Source: Pseudoruegeria sp. SHC-113 | Lineage (GTDB): Bacteria; Pseudomonadota; Alphaproteobacteria; Rhodobacterales; Rhodobacteraceae | Direction of reading: 5' to 3' | Assembly: GCF_025376885.1 (NCBI RefSeq) | Contig: NZ_JAHUBR010000001.1 | Coordinates: 1,550,001 to 1,614,000, forward strand | DNA: 64,000 bases | Shown here: positions 17,994 through 29,436 of the stretch, in pieces | Numbering within the stretch: position 1 is the first letter of the stretch | Layout of the letters: the number at the start of each line of letters is the position of its first letter | Made by a program: the position numbers and the translations under genes | Notes under the pieces: generated by a model | Seen by the model: the letters and a program-made list of their open reading frames with translations, nothing else | Databases searched by the model: none | What the model was told of the DNA's origin: nothing

Positions 17994-18578
17994 TCAATAC
18001 CTGAGCAACACCCGGCACGGGCTGCCCGTGGTGCCTTGCAACGCGAGTGGCAGGGCGATGATCTCGCCGGTTTGGGGGAAATCCGTCATGGGCGCATCGG
18101 CGAGATCCTCGACCAGATAGCGGCCCGCTTCGGCGAGGCGCTCATGAAACCGCAAAGGCGCTGCCCCGGCGATGCTGATCTCACCGGCCATCACCCAGAG
18201 CGGAGCGGGCAGGCGCAAAAGCGCGTCCATCATGGCGTCCGAGATGCGCGCCCCGCCGCGGGCATCCAGTAGCAGGATGGCTTTCGAGGCAGCAGGCAAG
18301 GCAGGCAGGGGCTGGCCCCTGCGCAGGTCGATCAGGCTGTAGGGGCCGAGCAGGTTGTCCGTAGGCAGGGCCTCCAATGTCGCGCCTTCGGCATGAAAAT
18401 GGGCAGGCGCATCGATATGGGTGCCGGATTGCGTGCCCAGCCGCAGGGCGTTCACGGCAAAACCTTGCGCTTTGACGCTGCACCACGGCGCGATTTCGAT
18501 CGGCGGATCGCTGTAGCCGTCCTCCTGATAGAGCGGCGTTTGCGCGGACAGCGGATGGGTTAGGTCAATCAGGGGCAT
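17994..18578 (-). CDS. Cyclase family protein (kynurenine formamidase-like)
   Basis: A 194-residue metal-dependent hydrolase of the cyclase/KynB family, with the signature TQSGTHIDAPAHF whose His and Asp residues bind metal in the family, preceded by IDLTHPLSAQTPLY. Substrate is not certain; bacterial relatives include arylformamidases and isatin hydrolases, and no tryptophan-catabolism gene is adjacent. The start at 18578 overlaps the end of the cupin gene by 14 nt, so the two are coupled. Confidence 0.8.
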   Translation of the reverse strand: MPLIDLTHPLSAQTPLYQEDGYSDPPIEIAPWCSVKAQGFAVNALRLGTQSGTHIDAPAHFHAEGATLEALPTDNLLGPYSLIDLRRGQPLPALPAASKAILLLDARGGARISDAMMDALLRLPAPLWVMAGEISIAGAAPLRFHERLAEAGRYLVEDLADAPMTDFPQTGEIIALPLALQGTTGSPCRVLLRY

Positions 18579-19008
18579 TGGCACGTTCCGGTATGCTGAA
18601 GCCGGGGGCGGCCAGTTCAAAGCCCTCGAAGCGGAATGCGGGCGAGACGGTGCAGCCCACAAGCGTCCAGTCGCCGGTGCTTCGTGCGGCCTGCCAGTGG
18701 CCTTCGGGCACGAGGATCTGGGGGCGCTCCCCGCCCAGCAGATCGGGGCCGAGCCTGTGCGCCTGCGCCGGGCCCGTGTCCGTTGCGCTGATCGAGAGCA
18801 CCAGCGGTGCGCCGGCGTAATAGTGCCAGATCTCGGCCGCATCCACCCGGTGCCAGTGGGATCGTTCCCCGGCCTTTAGCAGGAAATAGATGCAGGTGCC
18901 CGCCGGGCGCGCGCTGCCTTCGGCCTCGGCGATCCACGTCTGACGGTAGTGCCCGCCCTCCGGGTGGGGAGAGAGCCCGAGATGGGCGATGATTTCCTCT
19001 GCGTTCAC
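18565..19008 (-). CDS. Cupin superfamily protein (DUF985)
   Basis: A 147-residue protein from a GTG start (VNAEEIIAHLGLSPHPEGGHYRQTW). The family pattern is clear: LSPHPEGGHYRQTW, TCIYFLLKAGERSHWHRVDAAEIWHYYAGAPL with the cupin metal-type His/Glu set, and TLVGCTVSPAFRFEGFELA. Function of DUF985 cupins is unknown; some are called epimerase-like. The GTG has GAGG 8 nt upstream; an upstream ATG at 19062 would add 18 residues that do not fit the family. Coupled to the downstream cyclase gene. Confidence 0.82.
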   Translation of the reverse strand: MNAEEIIAHLGLSPHPEGGHYRQTWIAEAEGSARPAGTCIYFLLKAGERSHWHRVDAAEIWHYYAGAPLVLSISATDTGPAQAHRLGPDLLGGERPQILVPEGHWQAARSTGDWTLVGCTVSPAFRFEGFELAAPGFSIPERANAPD

Positions 19009-19176
19009 CTTGCAACCTCTTGGATAGATAGCGATATGCATATCGACAATTTTGATTGTCAAAAAGCAGCGTGTATCGGCGAGTCTAATGGTTTACACTT
19101 GTAAGCGAAACCAAACTTGGTGCTGCCCAACGTTTGCCGGATGGGGGTCTGGCAGGCACAGAGCAGGAGGCAGCAC

Positions 19177-20172
19177 ATGCCCGCGCGCATAAACGAGCTT
19201 TCCTATGATGGGGGAGCCGGTGAGTTTATCGAGATCCGTGTCGAGGCAGGCACGGATGTCAGTGATCTGTACCTTGAAGTCTATGGCAAGACCGGCCCGC
19301 GCAGCACGCTGGACGCCACCTACGCCGTGTCCGGCGGCAGTTTCACCTCAGATGGCACCTACGATTACTACGTGATTTCCGTCCCGATGGAGGACGGGCC
19401 GCGCGCCGGCATCGCGCTCGTGGATGGCGGTACGGCGATAGACTCCGTCTTCTGGGGGCCGACAAGCCCCATTCCGGTGCGCGGCGGCAGCCTGGATGGG
19501 ACCTCGCAGGGCAGCATCGGCACCCCGCTCAGCAACAACTCCACCGATTCCCTGGTGCCGGATGAAAACGGCAACTGGGTCATCAACACCCCCACGGTCG
19601 GCACGCAGAACTTCCCCTGTTTCGTCGAGGGCACCTGCATCGCGACACCCAGTGGTGAAAAGCCCATTGAACAGCTGCAAGCCGGGGATCTCGTGGAGAC
19701 GCTAGACCACGGCGCGCAGCCGATCCGATGGATTGGCTGTTCCGAGGTCTCGGGGCTTGAGGAGATGGCCCCGATCCGTATCGCGGCCGGGGTGCTGGAC
19801 AACCGACGAGCCATCGAGGTGTCGCCGCAGCATCGCTTCCTGCTCACCGGGTGGCGGTGTGAATTGCTCTTCGGGCTGGAAGAGGTTCTGGCGAGCGCTA
19901 AGAGCCTGTTGCATGAGGGCATGGTGGAGCGGGTGCCGCGCCCCCGCGTGCGCTACTACCATATCCTTTTCGACCGGCACGAGATCCTCTTTGCCGAAGG
20001 GAGCGCGACGGAAAGCTTCCATCCGGGCGATTTCATCTTCGACCAGCTTTCCGAAGAAACGCGCGCCGAGATCGTGGCGCTGTTTCCCGAGTTGGAGGCC
20101 GGAGGCGAAGGCTACGGCGAGACGGCGCGGCTTACGCTCAAGGCCTTTGAGGGCCATATCCTCGCCGCTTAG
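19177..20172 (+). CDS. Hint domain protein with lamin-tail-like N-terminus
   Basis: A 331-residue protein. The first 140 residues (ARINELSYDGGAGEFIEIRVEAG, YDYYVISVPMEDGPRAGIALVDGG) resemble a lamin-tail-type beta sandwich; this is inference. From about residue 150 comes a Hint domain: NFPCFVEGTCIATPSGEKPIEQLQAGDLVETLD, then RWIGCSEV, VSPQHRFLLTG and HILFDRHEILFAEGSATESFHPG. Such Hint_2 proteins are frequent and often secreted in Rhodobacterales; self-processing is possible but not proven. AGGAGG lies 6 nt upstream. A bidirectional terminator follows. Confidence 0.82.
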   Translation: MPARINELSYDGGAGEFIEIRVEAGTDVSDLYLEVYGKTGPRSTLDATYAVSGGSFTSDGTYDYYVISVPMEDGPRAGIALVDGGTAIDSVFWGPTSPIPVRGGSLDGTSQGSIGTPLSNNSTDSLVPDENGNWVINTPTVGTQNFPCFVEGTCIATPSGEKPIEQLQAGDLVETLDHGAQPIRWIGCSEVSGLEEMAPIRIAAGVLDNRRAIEVSPQHRFLLTGWRCELLFGLEEVLASAKSLLHEGMVERVPRPRVRYYHILFDRHEILFAEGSATESFHPGDFIFDQLSEETRAEIVALFPELEAGGEGYGETARLTLKAFEGHILAA

Positions 20173-20190
20173 AGGGTCATCAAACAAAAA

Positions 20191-20214
20191 GCCCCGCCGG
20201 TTGGCGGGGCTTTT
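20191..20214. terminator. Bidirectional rho-independent terminator
   Basis: An 8-bp stem GCCCCGCC/GGCGGGGC with a 4-nt loop (20191-20210) has TTTT after it on the plus strand and, on the minus strand, five T just beyond the stem. It lies between the convergent Hint gene and eno and can end both transcripts. Confidence 0.88.
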
Positions 20215-20234
20215 CGCTTGGGCCTGTCGAGGCC

Positions 20235-21668
<1,434 letters not shown>

Positions 21669-22544
21669 TCAGCGCATGGCCTGTTTGCGCGCCAGACGGG
21701 CTTCGCGCAGGAAGGCGTAGAGCCCTGAGCCCACGATCAGTGCCGTGCCGGCCCATGTGGCCGCATCCGGGCGCTCGCCGAACACAAGGATGCCGAGGAT
21801 CATCGCGAAGAGGATGCGGCTGTAGCGGAAGGGCGCGATCACGCCCAATTCGCCGGAGCGGATCGAGGCGGTGACGGCGAAGTACCCAAGGAAGCCAAAG
21901 AGCACCATGGCGGCCAGTTGGGCGCTGGTTGTCATGTCGGGCAGGGCGGGGGTGCCGTCAAACAGCAGGATCAACGCGCCGGTGGGTACGAGCAAGAGGA
22001 AGGCATAGAGCGCCATGAGCGGGGTGGGGATCTGGGCCGGCGTGGCGCGAGTGGCCAGATCGCGCACCGAAAGCGCGATGACTCCCACCACGGCAAAGAG
22101 CGAGGCCGCCTCAAAGCCCGAAAGCCCGGGGCGGATCACGATGAGCATGCCCAGAAAGCCAAGGCCGATGGCGAACCAGCGGCGCGGGCCCACGGGTTCG
22201 TGCAGGAAGAGCGCCGCGCCCATGGTGATGATCAGCGGGCTTGCCTGCATGATGGCCGAGGTTGTGGACAGATCGGTGAGCGCGAATGCGGTCACGAAAC
22301 TCGCCCCGCCGATGGCCTCGGAAATATTGCGCGTGAGGATCATCGGGTGGAAGAATACCTTCGAGATCAGCGGGATACGGCGATAGAGGCAGAGCAAGGC
22401 AAACAGCGCGCCCCCGCCTGCGCCCATCACCATTAGGATCTGCCCTGTGGGCAGCGTGGCCGTGGCCAGCTTGATGAACATATCGGCCAGCGCAAAGCCC
22501 GCCATGGCCGCGATCATCAATAGGATTCCACGCAGGTTCTGCAT
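21669..22544 (-). CDS. DMT superfamily (EamA) exporter
   Basis: A 291-residue integral membrane protein with ten predicted helices in two EamA repeats, for example MQNLRGILLMIAAMAGFALADMFIKLA at the start, SAIMQASPLIITMGAALFLHEPVGPRRW at the end of repeat one, and SGELGVIAPFRYSRILFAMILGILVFGERPD in repeat two. These drug/metabolite transporters move amino acids, nucleosides or other small molecules; the substrate here is unknown. Single gene, transcribed away from the nos cluster. Confidence 0.85.
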   Translation of the reverse strand: MQNLRGILLMIAAMAGFALADMFIKLATATLPTGQILMVMGAGGGALFALLCLYRRIPLISKVFFHPMILTRNISEAIGGASFVTAFALTDLSTTSAIMQASPLIITMGAALFLHEPVGPRRWFAIGLGFLGMLIVIRPGLSGFEAASLFAVVGVIALSVRDLATRATPAQIPTPLMALYAFLLLVPTGALILLFDGTPALPDMTTSAQLAAMVLFGFLGYFAVTASIRSGELGVIAPFRYSRILFAMILGILVFGERPDAATWAGTALIVGSGLYAFLREARLARKQAMR

Positions 22545-22676
22545 CAGGGGCTCACGCTAAAGGGCAACGCCCCTGCTTAGGCGCAGGACGCGCGTTTCAC
22601 AAGCCGCACCACAGGGTTGGGGGCAGGCTGGCGCCGCAGGCGACGGACGGATGAAGCCCAAGGACGTCATTCGTGT

Positions 22677-22690
22677 TTGTTCCAGAACAA
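22677..22690 (+). promoter_or_regulatory. FNR/NnrR-type binding site upstream of nosC
   Basis: TTGTTCCAGAACAA is a 6-2-6 perfect palindrome that fits the TTGnnnnnnnnCAA layout of CRP/FNR-family sites used by FNR, NnrR and NNR in denitrifiers. It ends 34 nt before the ATG assigned to nosC. It is the only such site seen in the promoter region and is expected to switch the cluster on under low oxygen or nitric oxide. Confidence 0.6.
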
Positions 22691-22724
22691 CGTTTGGCGA
22701 TTTCCGCGCTGCTAGCGATGCGGC

Positions 22725-23099
22725 ATGCGCCGTCTGTTGATCTCTTCTTTACTGCCTTTGCTTGTCGTCGGCCTGATGGTGGCGGCAGCCACCGGCAGCT
22801 ATCTGCGCACGGCTCATGCAGTTTCCGGGGTCGGACAGGTCTCCGTTGTGATCTGCGGTGCCAATGGCACGAAGGTTGTCACGCTGGACAGCGACGGCGC
22901 GCCTGTATACCACGCCGCCACCTGCGTGCATTGCAGCGATTGCACGACAACCGCTCAATTCCTGCTGCCCGCCTTGGAAATGCCGTCGCAGCACCATTTC
23001 GGCGTTCTGCACGCCCGGCAGCCCGCCGCCCGTTCCTTCCGTTCAACGCAGGCCGACGTGCACCACGCGCGCGGCCCTCCCTCCGTGATTGGTGTCTGA
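22725..23099 (+). CDS. nosC: NosC-like small protein with CxxCxxC motif
   Basis: A 124-residue protein with an N-terminal hydrophobic segment (LLISSLLPLLVVGLMVAAATG), thus membrane-anchored or exported, and the motif C-V-H-C-S-D-C. Placement just before nosR and a CxxCxxC motif are the hallmarks of nosC in Paracoccus denitrificans, whose role is not settled. The tail is His/Arg-rich (QPAARSFRSTQADVHHARG). A relation to DUF2946 proteins is possible. Three nt separate its stop from the nosR start, so the two are one transcript. Confidence 0.65.
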   Translation: MRRLLISSLLPLLVVGLMVAAATGSYLRTAHAVSGVGQVSVVICGANGTKVVTLDSDGAPVYHAATCVHCSDCTTTAQFLLPALEMPSQHHFGVLHARQPAARSFRSTQADVHHARGPPSVIGV

Positions 23100-23102
23100 C
23101 CC

Positions 23103-25316
23103 ATGTTCCAGCGTCTCGCATCTCTGATTGCCGTCGCGTGGATTGCAGCTTTCTGCATGTTTCCCACCATGGCATCCGCGCAGCAGAACCAGGCGATTCT
23201 TGCTCAGTTCCTGCCAAAAGCCGACCCGAGTGCGCTGGTCGAAGGGGCAGACAGCTTCGGGGCCATCCGGGAGGATATCGCCGTTGCGCCGATCCTTGCG
23301 GCCGGACAGCCTGTCGGACATGTGTTTCTGACCTCCGATTTCGTAGGCACAACCGGCTATTCCGGGAAGCCGATCCACACGCTTGTCGCGGTGGATGACG
23401 CGGCCACGATCCTTGGCGTCGATCTCGTCAAACACTCCGAGCCGATCGTTCTGATCGGCATCCCGGAAAGCGAGATCCGCGAGATGATGGAGGCCTATCG
23501 CGGGGTTTCCCTTGTGGAGGAGGCCGCGTCCGGGGGCTCGGCCCATGATCTGGACATCATCAGCGGCGCGACCGTGACGGTGATGGTGATCGACGACAGC
23601 ATCATCCGCTCGGGCCTGAAAGTGGCGCGTGCGCTGGGACTTGGCGGGCTTCAGGCAGAGGTGGACAAAGGCCCGAAATACGAGCTGCGCGCGGATGCGC
23701 CCCAGCCTGAGAGCTGGATGCAGATGGAGGGCGACGGCTCCGTGCGCCGCCTGTCGCTGGATGTCGGGCAGGTCAATGCCGCCTTCGAGATGCTCGATGA
23801 CCCCCGCGCGGCCGAACGCCCCCTGACGGAGGCCCCCGAAACAACCTTCATCGACATGCAGGTGGCGCTTGTGTCGGTGCCGGCAATCGGTGAGGCGGTG
23901 CTTGGTGCGGCCGAGAACGCCAACCTGAAAGCCTGGCTCCACGAGGGCGAACACGCCATCGCCGTCGTTGGCCGCGGGCTCTATTCCTTCAAAGGGTCGG
24001 GCTATGTGCGTGGGGGCATCTTCGACCGGATCGTGCTGATCCAGGAGGATATCTCTGTGCGCTTCCGGGATCGGGGGCATCGGCGCATGGGCCCCATCGC
24101 GCTGGAGGATGCGCCGGAATTCACCGAGCGCGATCTTTTCAAGATCCCCGCCGAGAGCGGTTTTGACCCCACCAAACCCTTCCGTTTGCAACTGCTGGTG
24201 CACCGTGAGGTCGCGGCGATCGAGAAGGTCTTCACCACATTCGACCTGGGCTATCAGTTGCCCCCGGCCTTCCTCGCGCTTGTCGCACCGGAGCAGCCCG
24301 CGGCGCCGACCGGCCCGGAAGCGGAAACCGAGACCGCTGCCCAGAGCGCGCTGTGGCGCCGGATCTGGGAGGACAAGACCCTCGAAATCGCCGTTCTCTC
24401 GGCCATGGTCGCGGTGCTGACGCTTGCGTTTTTCTTCCAGATGCAGCTGACGCGTTCGGCGCGCCGGGTGCAGATCTTCCGCTATGGCTTCCTGACCCTG
24501 ACGCTGGTGTTCCTCGGCTGGTATGCAAACGCACAGCTTTCCGTCGTCAACCTCATGGCCCTGTTTGGCGCGCTGACCAGCGATTTCAGCTGGCAGGCGT
24601 TCCTGCTGGATCCGCTGACCTTCATCCTGTGGTTCTCTGTCGCCGCGGCGCTGCTGTTTTGGGGGCGGGGGGCCTATTGCGGCTGGCTTTGCCCCTTCGG
24701 CGCGCTGCAGGAGCTGACCAACCATATCGCAAGACGCCTTGGCGTGCCGCAGGTCAAGCTGCCCTGGGGCCTGCACGAGCGCCTCTGGGCGGTGAAATAC
24801 ATGATCTTCCTCGGGCTGTTCGGCATCTCGCTGGCCTCGATCGAACAGGCCGAACACCTGGCCGAGATCGAGCCGTTCAAAACCGCGATCGTTCTGAAAT
24901 TCATGCGGGCCTGGCCCTTCGTGGCCTATGCCGCCGCGCTGCTGATTGCCGGGCTCTTCGTGGAACGGTTCTATTGCCGCTATCTCTGCCCGCTGGGTGC
25001 GGCGCTGGCGATCCCAGCCCGGTTGCGCATGTTTGACTGGCTCAAGCGCTACAAGGAATGCGGCAGCCCGTGCCAGACCTGCGCCAATGAATGCATGGTC
25101 CAGGCGATCCACCCGACCGGAGAGATCAACCCCAATGAATGCCTGAACTGCATGCATTGCCAGGTGCTCTATCAATCCAAAACGAAATGCCCCGTCGTGA
25201 TCCGCCAACTCAAGCGGCGCGCGGCGGTGACACAGCCCGATCTCCCATCCGGCACTGCGCCGCGTGCGGGGCTCGAAAATCACCCAAACAGACAGAAGGA
25301 GACAAACCATGTCTAA
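23103..25316 (+). CDS. nosR: NosR, membrane flavoprotein/Fe-S protein for N2O reductase
   Basis: A 737-residue protein needed for nos expression and electron transfer to NosZ. Signal peptide ([20 protein letters not shown]), periplasmic FMN-binding domain with covalent-flavin-type motif [16 protein letters not shown] (about residues 155-170), five to six membrane helices from residue 430, then NapH-like cytoplasmic parts: [23 protein letters not shown] and a cysteine-rich ferredoxin segment [12 protein letters not shown]...CLNCMHCQ. Length is usual for NosR. The 3' end overlaps nosZ by 8 nt. Confidence 0.95.
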   Translation: MFQRLASLIAVAWIAAFCMFPTMASAQQNQAILAQFLPKADPSALVEGADSFGAIREDIAVAPILAAGQPVGHVFLTSDFVGTTGYSGKPIHTLVAVDDAATILGVDLVKHSEPIVLIGIPESEIREMMEAYRGVSLVEEAASGGSAHDLDIISGATVTVMVIDDSIIRSGLKVARALGLGGLQAEVDKGPKYELRADAPQPESWMQMEGDGSVRRLSLDVGQVNAAFEMLDDPRAAERPLTEAPETTFIDMQVALVSVPAIGEAVLGAAENANLKAWLHEGEHAIAVVGRGLYSFKGSGYVRGGIFDRIVLIQEDISVRFRDRGHRRMGPIALEDAPEFTERDLFKIPAESGFDPTKPFRLQLLVHREVAAIEKVFTTFDLGYQLPPAFLALVAPEQPAAPTGPEAETETAAQSALWRRIWEDKTLEIAVLSAMVAVLTLAFFFQMQLTRSARRVQIFRYGFLTLTLVFLGWYANAQLSVVNLMALFGALTSDFSWQAFLLDPLTFILWFSVAAALLFWGRGAYCGWLCPFGALQELTNHIARRLGVPQVKLPWGLHERLWAVKYMIFLGLFGISLASIEQAEHLAEIEPFKTAIVLKFMRAWPFVAYAAALLIAGLFVERFYCRYLCPLGAALAIPARLRMFDWLKRYKECGSPCQTCANECMVQAIHPTGEINPNECLNCMHCQVLYQSKTKCPVVIRQLKRRAAVTQPDLPSGTAPRAGLENHPNRQKETNHV

Positions 25317-27246
25317 CAAGGGACACAATGGCCTGAGCCGTCGTGGCTTCATGGGCGCCACGGCAACAGGCGCTGCATTGCTGGGGGGCACCGGCGGACG
25401 CCTTGGCCTCATGGGGGGCACGGCTGCCATCGCCGCCGCCACGGCCAGTTCGGCCGCCGCGCAGGGAGGGCATGCCTCGCCCGCGCCGGGGGAACTGGAT
25501 GAATACTACGGCTTCTGGTCGTCCGGCCAGACCGGCGAAATGCGCATTCTCGGCATCCCCTCGATGCGCGAACTGATGCGCGTGCCGGTGTTCAACCGTT
25601 GCTCGGCCACCGGCTGGGGCCAGACCAACGAAAGCCTGAAGGTGCTCACCGACGGCATGCTGCCCGAAACCAAGGCCTATCTGGCCGCGCAGGGCAAGAA
25701 GGTCCACGACAACGGCGATCTTCACCACGTGCACATGTCCTTTACCGAGGGCAAATACGATGGCCGCTACCTGTTCATGAACGACAAGGCCAACACACGC
25801 GTCGCCCGTGTGCGCTGCGACGTGATGAAATGCGACAAGATCATCGACATCCCCAACGCCAAGGCCATCCACGGCCTGCGCCCCCAGAAATGGCCGCGCA
25901 CCGATTACGTCTTCTGCAACGGCGAAGACGAGGTGCCGATGGTGAACGACGGCAAGATTCTCGACGAGCCGGACAAATACGTGAATTTCTACACCGCCGT
26001 GAACGCCGATGAGATGACGGTGGCCTGGCAGGTGATGGTGTCGGGCAACCTCGACAACACCGATTGCGACTATGACGGCAAATATGCCTTTTCCACCTCT
26101 TACAACTCGGAAATGGGCATGAACCTGGCCGAGATGACGGAATCCGAGGTGGATCACATTGTCGTCTTCAACCTGAAAGAGATCGAAAAAGGCGTGGCTG
26201 CCGGTGATGTGCAGGTGCTTAACGGCGTACCGGTGATCGATGGCCGCAAGGGGCAGAACAAGAAATACACCCGCTACATCCCGATCCCGAACAGTCCGCA
26301 CGGCATCAACATGGCCCCCGACCGGATTCACCTCTGCGTGGCCGGGAAGCTGTCGCCCACCGTCTCGGTGATCGACGTGCGCAAGCTTGACGCGCTCTTC
26401 GAGGAAGACGCCGATCCGCGCTCCGCCGTGGTGGCCGAACCGGAACTGGGCCTCGGGCCGCTTCACACCTGCTTTGACGGCAAGGGCAACGCGCTGACGA
26501 CGCTCTTCCTCGACAGCCAGGTGGTGATGTGGAACATCGAGAAAGCCGTGCGCGCCTATAGTGGTGAGGACGTGGATCCGATCATCACCAAGGAAGATGT
26601 GCACTACCAGCCGGGCCACAACTCCACGTCGATGGGCGAAACCCTTGAGGCGGACGGCAAATACTACATCTCGATGAACAAGTTCTCCAAAGACCGCTTC
26701 ATCAACGTCGGCCCCCTCAAACCCGAGAACGAACAGCTCTTCGCGCTGGATGGAACCACCCTCACGCTGATGCACGATGGCCCGACCTTCGCCGAGCCAC
26801 ACGACAGCATCATCGTGCACCGTTCGGTTCTGAACCCGAATTCCATGTGGGAGCGCAACGATCCGATGTGGGCGGACGCCCGCGCCCAGGCCGAAGCCGA
26901 TGGTGTGGATCTGGACGACTGGCAGGAATCGGTGATCCGCGACGGCAACAAGGTGCGGGTCTACATGTCCAGCGTCGCGCCTTCGTTCAGCCTCGAAAGC
27001 TTCACCGTGACCGAGGGCGATGAGGTTACGGTCTATGTGACCAACCTCGACGAAATCGACGACCTGACCCACGGCTTCTGCCTGAACAACCACGGGGTCG
27101 CGATGGAGGTGGGGCCGCAGGCCACGGCATCCGTCACCTTCACGGCCGCCAAGCCCGGCGTGTACTGGTACTATTGCCAGTGGTTCTGCCACGCGCTCCA
27201 CATGGAAATGCGCGGCCGGATGTTCGTTGAGCCGAGGAACGGCTGA
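25309..27246 (+). CDS. nosZ: Nitrous oxide reductase (clade I, Tat-exported)
   Basis: A 645-residue periplasmic enzyme reducing N2O to N2. Tat signal [13 protein letters not shown] near residue 10; beta-propeller domain binding the CuZ centre with [13 protein letters not shown] and other histidines ([22 protein letters not shown]); C-terminal cupredoxin domain with the CuA motif [12 protein letters not shown]. The Tat signal places it in clade I. Start at 25309 is preceded by AGAAGGAGA. The following nosD start overlaps its stop. Confidence 0.97.
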   Translation: MSNKGHNGLSRRGFMGATATGAALLGGTGGRLGLMGGTAAIAAATASSAAAQGGHASPAPGELDEYYGFWSSGQTGEMRILGIPSMRELMRVPVFNRCSATGWGQTNESLKVLTDGMLPETKAYLAAQGKKVHDNGDLHHVHMSFTEGKYDGRYLFMNDKANTRVARVRCDVMKCDKIIDIPNAKAIHGLRPQKWPRTDYVFCNGEDEVPMVNDGKILDEPDKYVNFYTAVNADEMTVAWQVMVSGNLDNTDCDYDGKYAFSTSYNSEMGMNLAEMTESEVDHIVVFNLKEIEKGVAAGDVQVLNGVPVIDGRKGQNKKYTRYIPIPNSPHGINMAPDRIHLCVAGKLSPTVSVIDVRKLDALFEEDADPRSAVVAEPELGLGPLHTCFDGKGNALTTLFLDSQVVMWNIEKAVRAYSGEDVDPIITKEDVHYQPGHNSTSMGETLEADGKYYISMNKFSKDRFINVGPLKPENEQLFALDGTTLTLMHDGPTFAEPHDSIIVHRSVLNPNSMWERNDPMWADARAQAEADGVDLDDWQESVIRDGNKVRVYMSSVAPSFSLESFTVTEGDEVTVYVTNLDEIDDLTHGFCLNNHGVAMEVGPQATASVTFTAAKPGVYWYYCQWFCHALHMEMRGRMFVEPRNG

Positions 27247-28556
27247 TGCTGCGTGTCGCCCTTCTGCTCTGCCTGTTCGCGCTGCCCGCATGGGCCGAGC
27301 GGATCACCGTTCCGGCGCGCCCCGGCGCGCTGGCGGCGGCCTTGGCGCAGGCGACCGGGGGCGACACCCTGATCCTTTCACCGGGGCGGCATGCCGGCCC
27401 GGTGAGCATAACCCTTCCCCTGACTCTCACCGGTGAAGAGGGCGCGGTGGTCGACGCGGCGGGGCAGGGATCGGTGATCACCGTAGATGCGCCCGACGTG
27501 ATCCTGCGGGGCCTGACGGTGGTGAACTCCGGACGGTCGGCAGAAACGCTCGACAGTGGCATCAAGCTCACGAAGAAGGCCCGCAATGCGCGGGTGCTCG
27601 ACAATGATCTGCGCGACAATCTTGTTGGCGTGGATATCCACGGCGCGCGGGATGCGCTGGTGAAGGGCAACCGGATCGAAGGGCTGCGGCTGCGGCGCAT
27701 GAACGACAGGGGCAACGGTGTATATGTCTGGAATGCCCCGGGGGCGACGGTCGAGAACAACGAGATCCGCTACGGCCGCGACGGCATCTTCTCCAACACC
27801 TCCAAGCGCAACACCTACCGGGGCAATCTGTTCCGCGATCTGCGCTTTGCCGTGCACTACATGTACACAAACGACAGCGTGATCGCCGACAATGTCTCGA
27901 TCGGCAATCACCTCGGCTTCGCGCTGATGTATTCCGACCGGATCGTGGTGAGCGGCAATCTTTCTGTCAACGACCGCGATCACGGCGTCATGCTGAATTA
28001 CACCAATAAATCCGACATCTTCGGGAATTTCGTGACGGGCGGCACCGAGAAATGCACCTTCGTTTACAATTCCCACCGCAACCTTCTGGCTGAGAACATC
28101 TTCCAGGGCTGTGAGATCGGCGTGCATTTCACCGCCGGTTCCGAGCGCAACACGATCACCGGCAATGCCTTTCTGGGCAATCGAACGCAGGTGAAATACG
28201 TCGGTACGCGGGACGTGGAATGGAGCTTTGAAGGGCGGGGCAACTATTGGTCTGATCACGCGGCCTTTGATCTTGACGGCGACGCACGGGCCGACAGCCC
28301 CTACCGCCCCAATGATCTGATGGATCACATTCTCTGGTCGCAACCGGCGGCCAAACTGCTGATGGGGGCACCGGCAGTCCAATTGGTGCGCTGGAGTCAG
28401 GCGCAATTCCCGGCGGCGCGCACTGGTGGCGTCGTGGACAGCCATCCGCTGACGGGCGCGCCCCTGCGGGCGGTGCCTGACCAAATCGAAACGCTGGCAC
28501 AGACGCCTCCGCTCTGGACCAAAGGAGAACGCGATGACGATCCTGACCTTGAATGA
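27246..28556 (+). CDS. nosD: NosD, periplasmic copper-site maturation protein
   Basis: A 436-residue protein with a signal peptide ([17 protein letters not shown]) and a right-handed beta-helix made of CASH/PbH1 repeats, rich in N-x-I and G-N-x-L/F turns (VENNEIRYGRDGIFSNTS, GNLFRDLRFAVHYMYTNDS). NosD works with the NosFY ABC transporter to supply sulfur or copper for CuZ assembly in NosZ. Its ATG shares one base with the nosZ stop; its end overlaps nosF by 23 nt. Confidence 0.94.
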   Translation: MLRVALLLCLFALPAWAERITVPARPGALAAALAQATGGDTLILSPGRHAGPVSITLPLTLTGEEGAVVDAAGQGSVITVDAPDVILRGLTVVNSGRSAETLDSGIKLTKKARNARVLDNDLRDNLVGVDIHGARDALVKGNRIEGLRLRRMNDRGNGVYVWNAPGATVENNEIRYGRDGIFSNTSKRNTYRGNLFRDLRFAVHYMYTNDSVIADNVSIGNHLGFALMYSDRIVVSGNLSVNDRDHGVMLNYTNKSDIFGNFVTGGTEKCTFVYNSHRNLLAENIFQGCEIGVHFTAGSERNTITGNAFLGNRTQVKYVGTRDVEWSFEGRGNYWSDHAAFDLDGDARADSPYRPNDLMDHILWSQPAAKLLMGAPAVQLVRWSQAQFPAARTGGVVDSHPLTGAPLRAVPDQIETLAQTPPLWTKGERDDDPDLE

Positions 28557-29436
28557 GCTGACAAAACGCTTCGGTCGCCAGACGGCGCTTCAGGGGATCT
28601 CGCTGGAGATTTCCGCGGGCGAACGGGTCGCATTGCTGGGCCACAACGGTGCGGGCAAATCGACAATGATGAAGCTGATCCTGGGCTTGCTCACGCCTGA
28701 TGCGGGCCATGTGCGCATTGCCGATCACGCGCCGGGAAGCGCCGTGGCGCGGTCGCTTACGGCCTATCTTCCCGAAAACGCGGCCTTCCATCCCTCGTTG
28801 ACGGGGCGCGAAATGCTGCGCCACTACCTGCGCCTGCGGGGGCAGGATGTGCGGGCCGCCGACGGGCTGCTTGAAAAAGTGGGGCTGGCCGAAGCCGGGC
28901 AGCGGCGCATCGGCAGCTATTCCAAGGGGATGCGCCAGCGGGTGGGCCTTGCACAGGCGCTGATCGGCGCGCCGCGCCTGATGGTGCTGGACGAGCCGAC
29001 CTCGGGGCTGGATCCGATCTCCCGCCGCGATTTCTATACGCTGCTCGACGAGTTGGCCGGTCAGGGCACGGCGATCCTGCTGTCCAGCCACGCGCTCTCG
29101 GAGCTGGAGGCCCGGACGGACCGGATCGTGGTGCTGTCACGGGGGCGCATGGTGGCCGGGGGCACCCTGGCAGAGCTGCGCAGGAAGGCGGCGCTGCCGC
29201 TGGTGATCACGCTCACCCCGCGGCCCGGACAGGCGCAGGCGGTGGCCACCCATTTCCCCGAGGCCCGGGCCGAGGCAGGGCGGCTCTTGCTGGGCTGCGC
29301 CCCGCAGGAGAAACTCGCCCTGCTCGAACGCATCGCGGCGCGGCGCGATCTGATCGAGGATTTCGACCTTGCGCCGCCCACATTGGACGATCTCTACGCG
29401 CGGATCAGCCGCCAATCCGAAGAGGAGGCCGCGTGA
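28534..29436 (+). CDS. nosF: NosF, ABC transporter ATPase
   Basis: A 300-residue ATP-binding subunit. Walker A GHNGAGKSTMMK, Q-loop region around AYLPENAAFHP, signature YSKGMRQRVGLAQAL, Walker B LMVLDEPTSGLD and switch His in SSHALSE. The C-terminal 80 residues are an accessory domain usual for NosF. With NosY and NosD it energises CuZ maturation. Starts inside the nosD end and overlaps nosY by 4 nt. Confidence 0.95.
   Translation: MTILTLNELTKRFGRQTALQGISLEISAGERVALLGHNGAGKSTMMKLILGLLTPDAGHVRIADHAPGSAVARSLTAYLPENAAFHPSLTGREMLRHYLRLRGQDVRAADGLLEKVGLAEAGQRRIGSYSKGMRQRVGLAQALIGAPRLMVLDEPTSGLDPISRRDFYTLLDELAGQGTAILLSSHALSELEARTDRIVVLSRGRMVAGGTLAELRRKAALPLVITLTPRPGQAQAVATHFPEARAEAGRLLLGCAPQEKLALLERIAARRDLIEDFDLAPPTLDDLYARISRQSEEEAA

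Noticed and set aside
23043-27291. Two minus-strand open frames of about 700-800 codons opposite nosR and nosZ
   Set aside because: Both mirror genuine nos genes codon by codon and show no domain or ribosome site.
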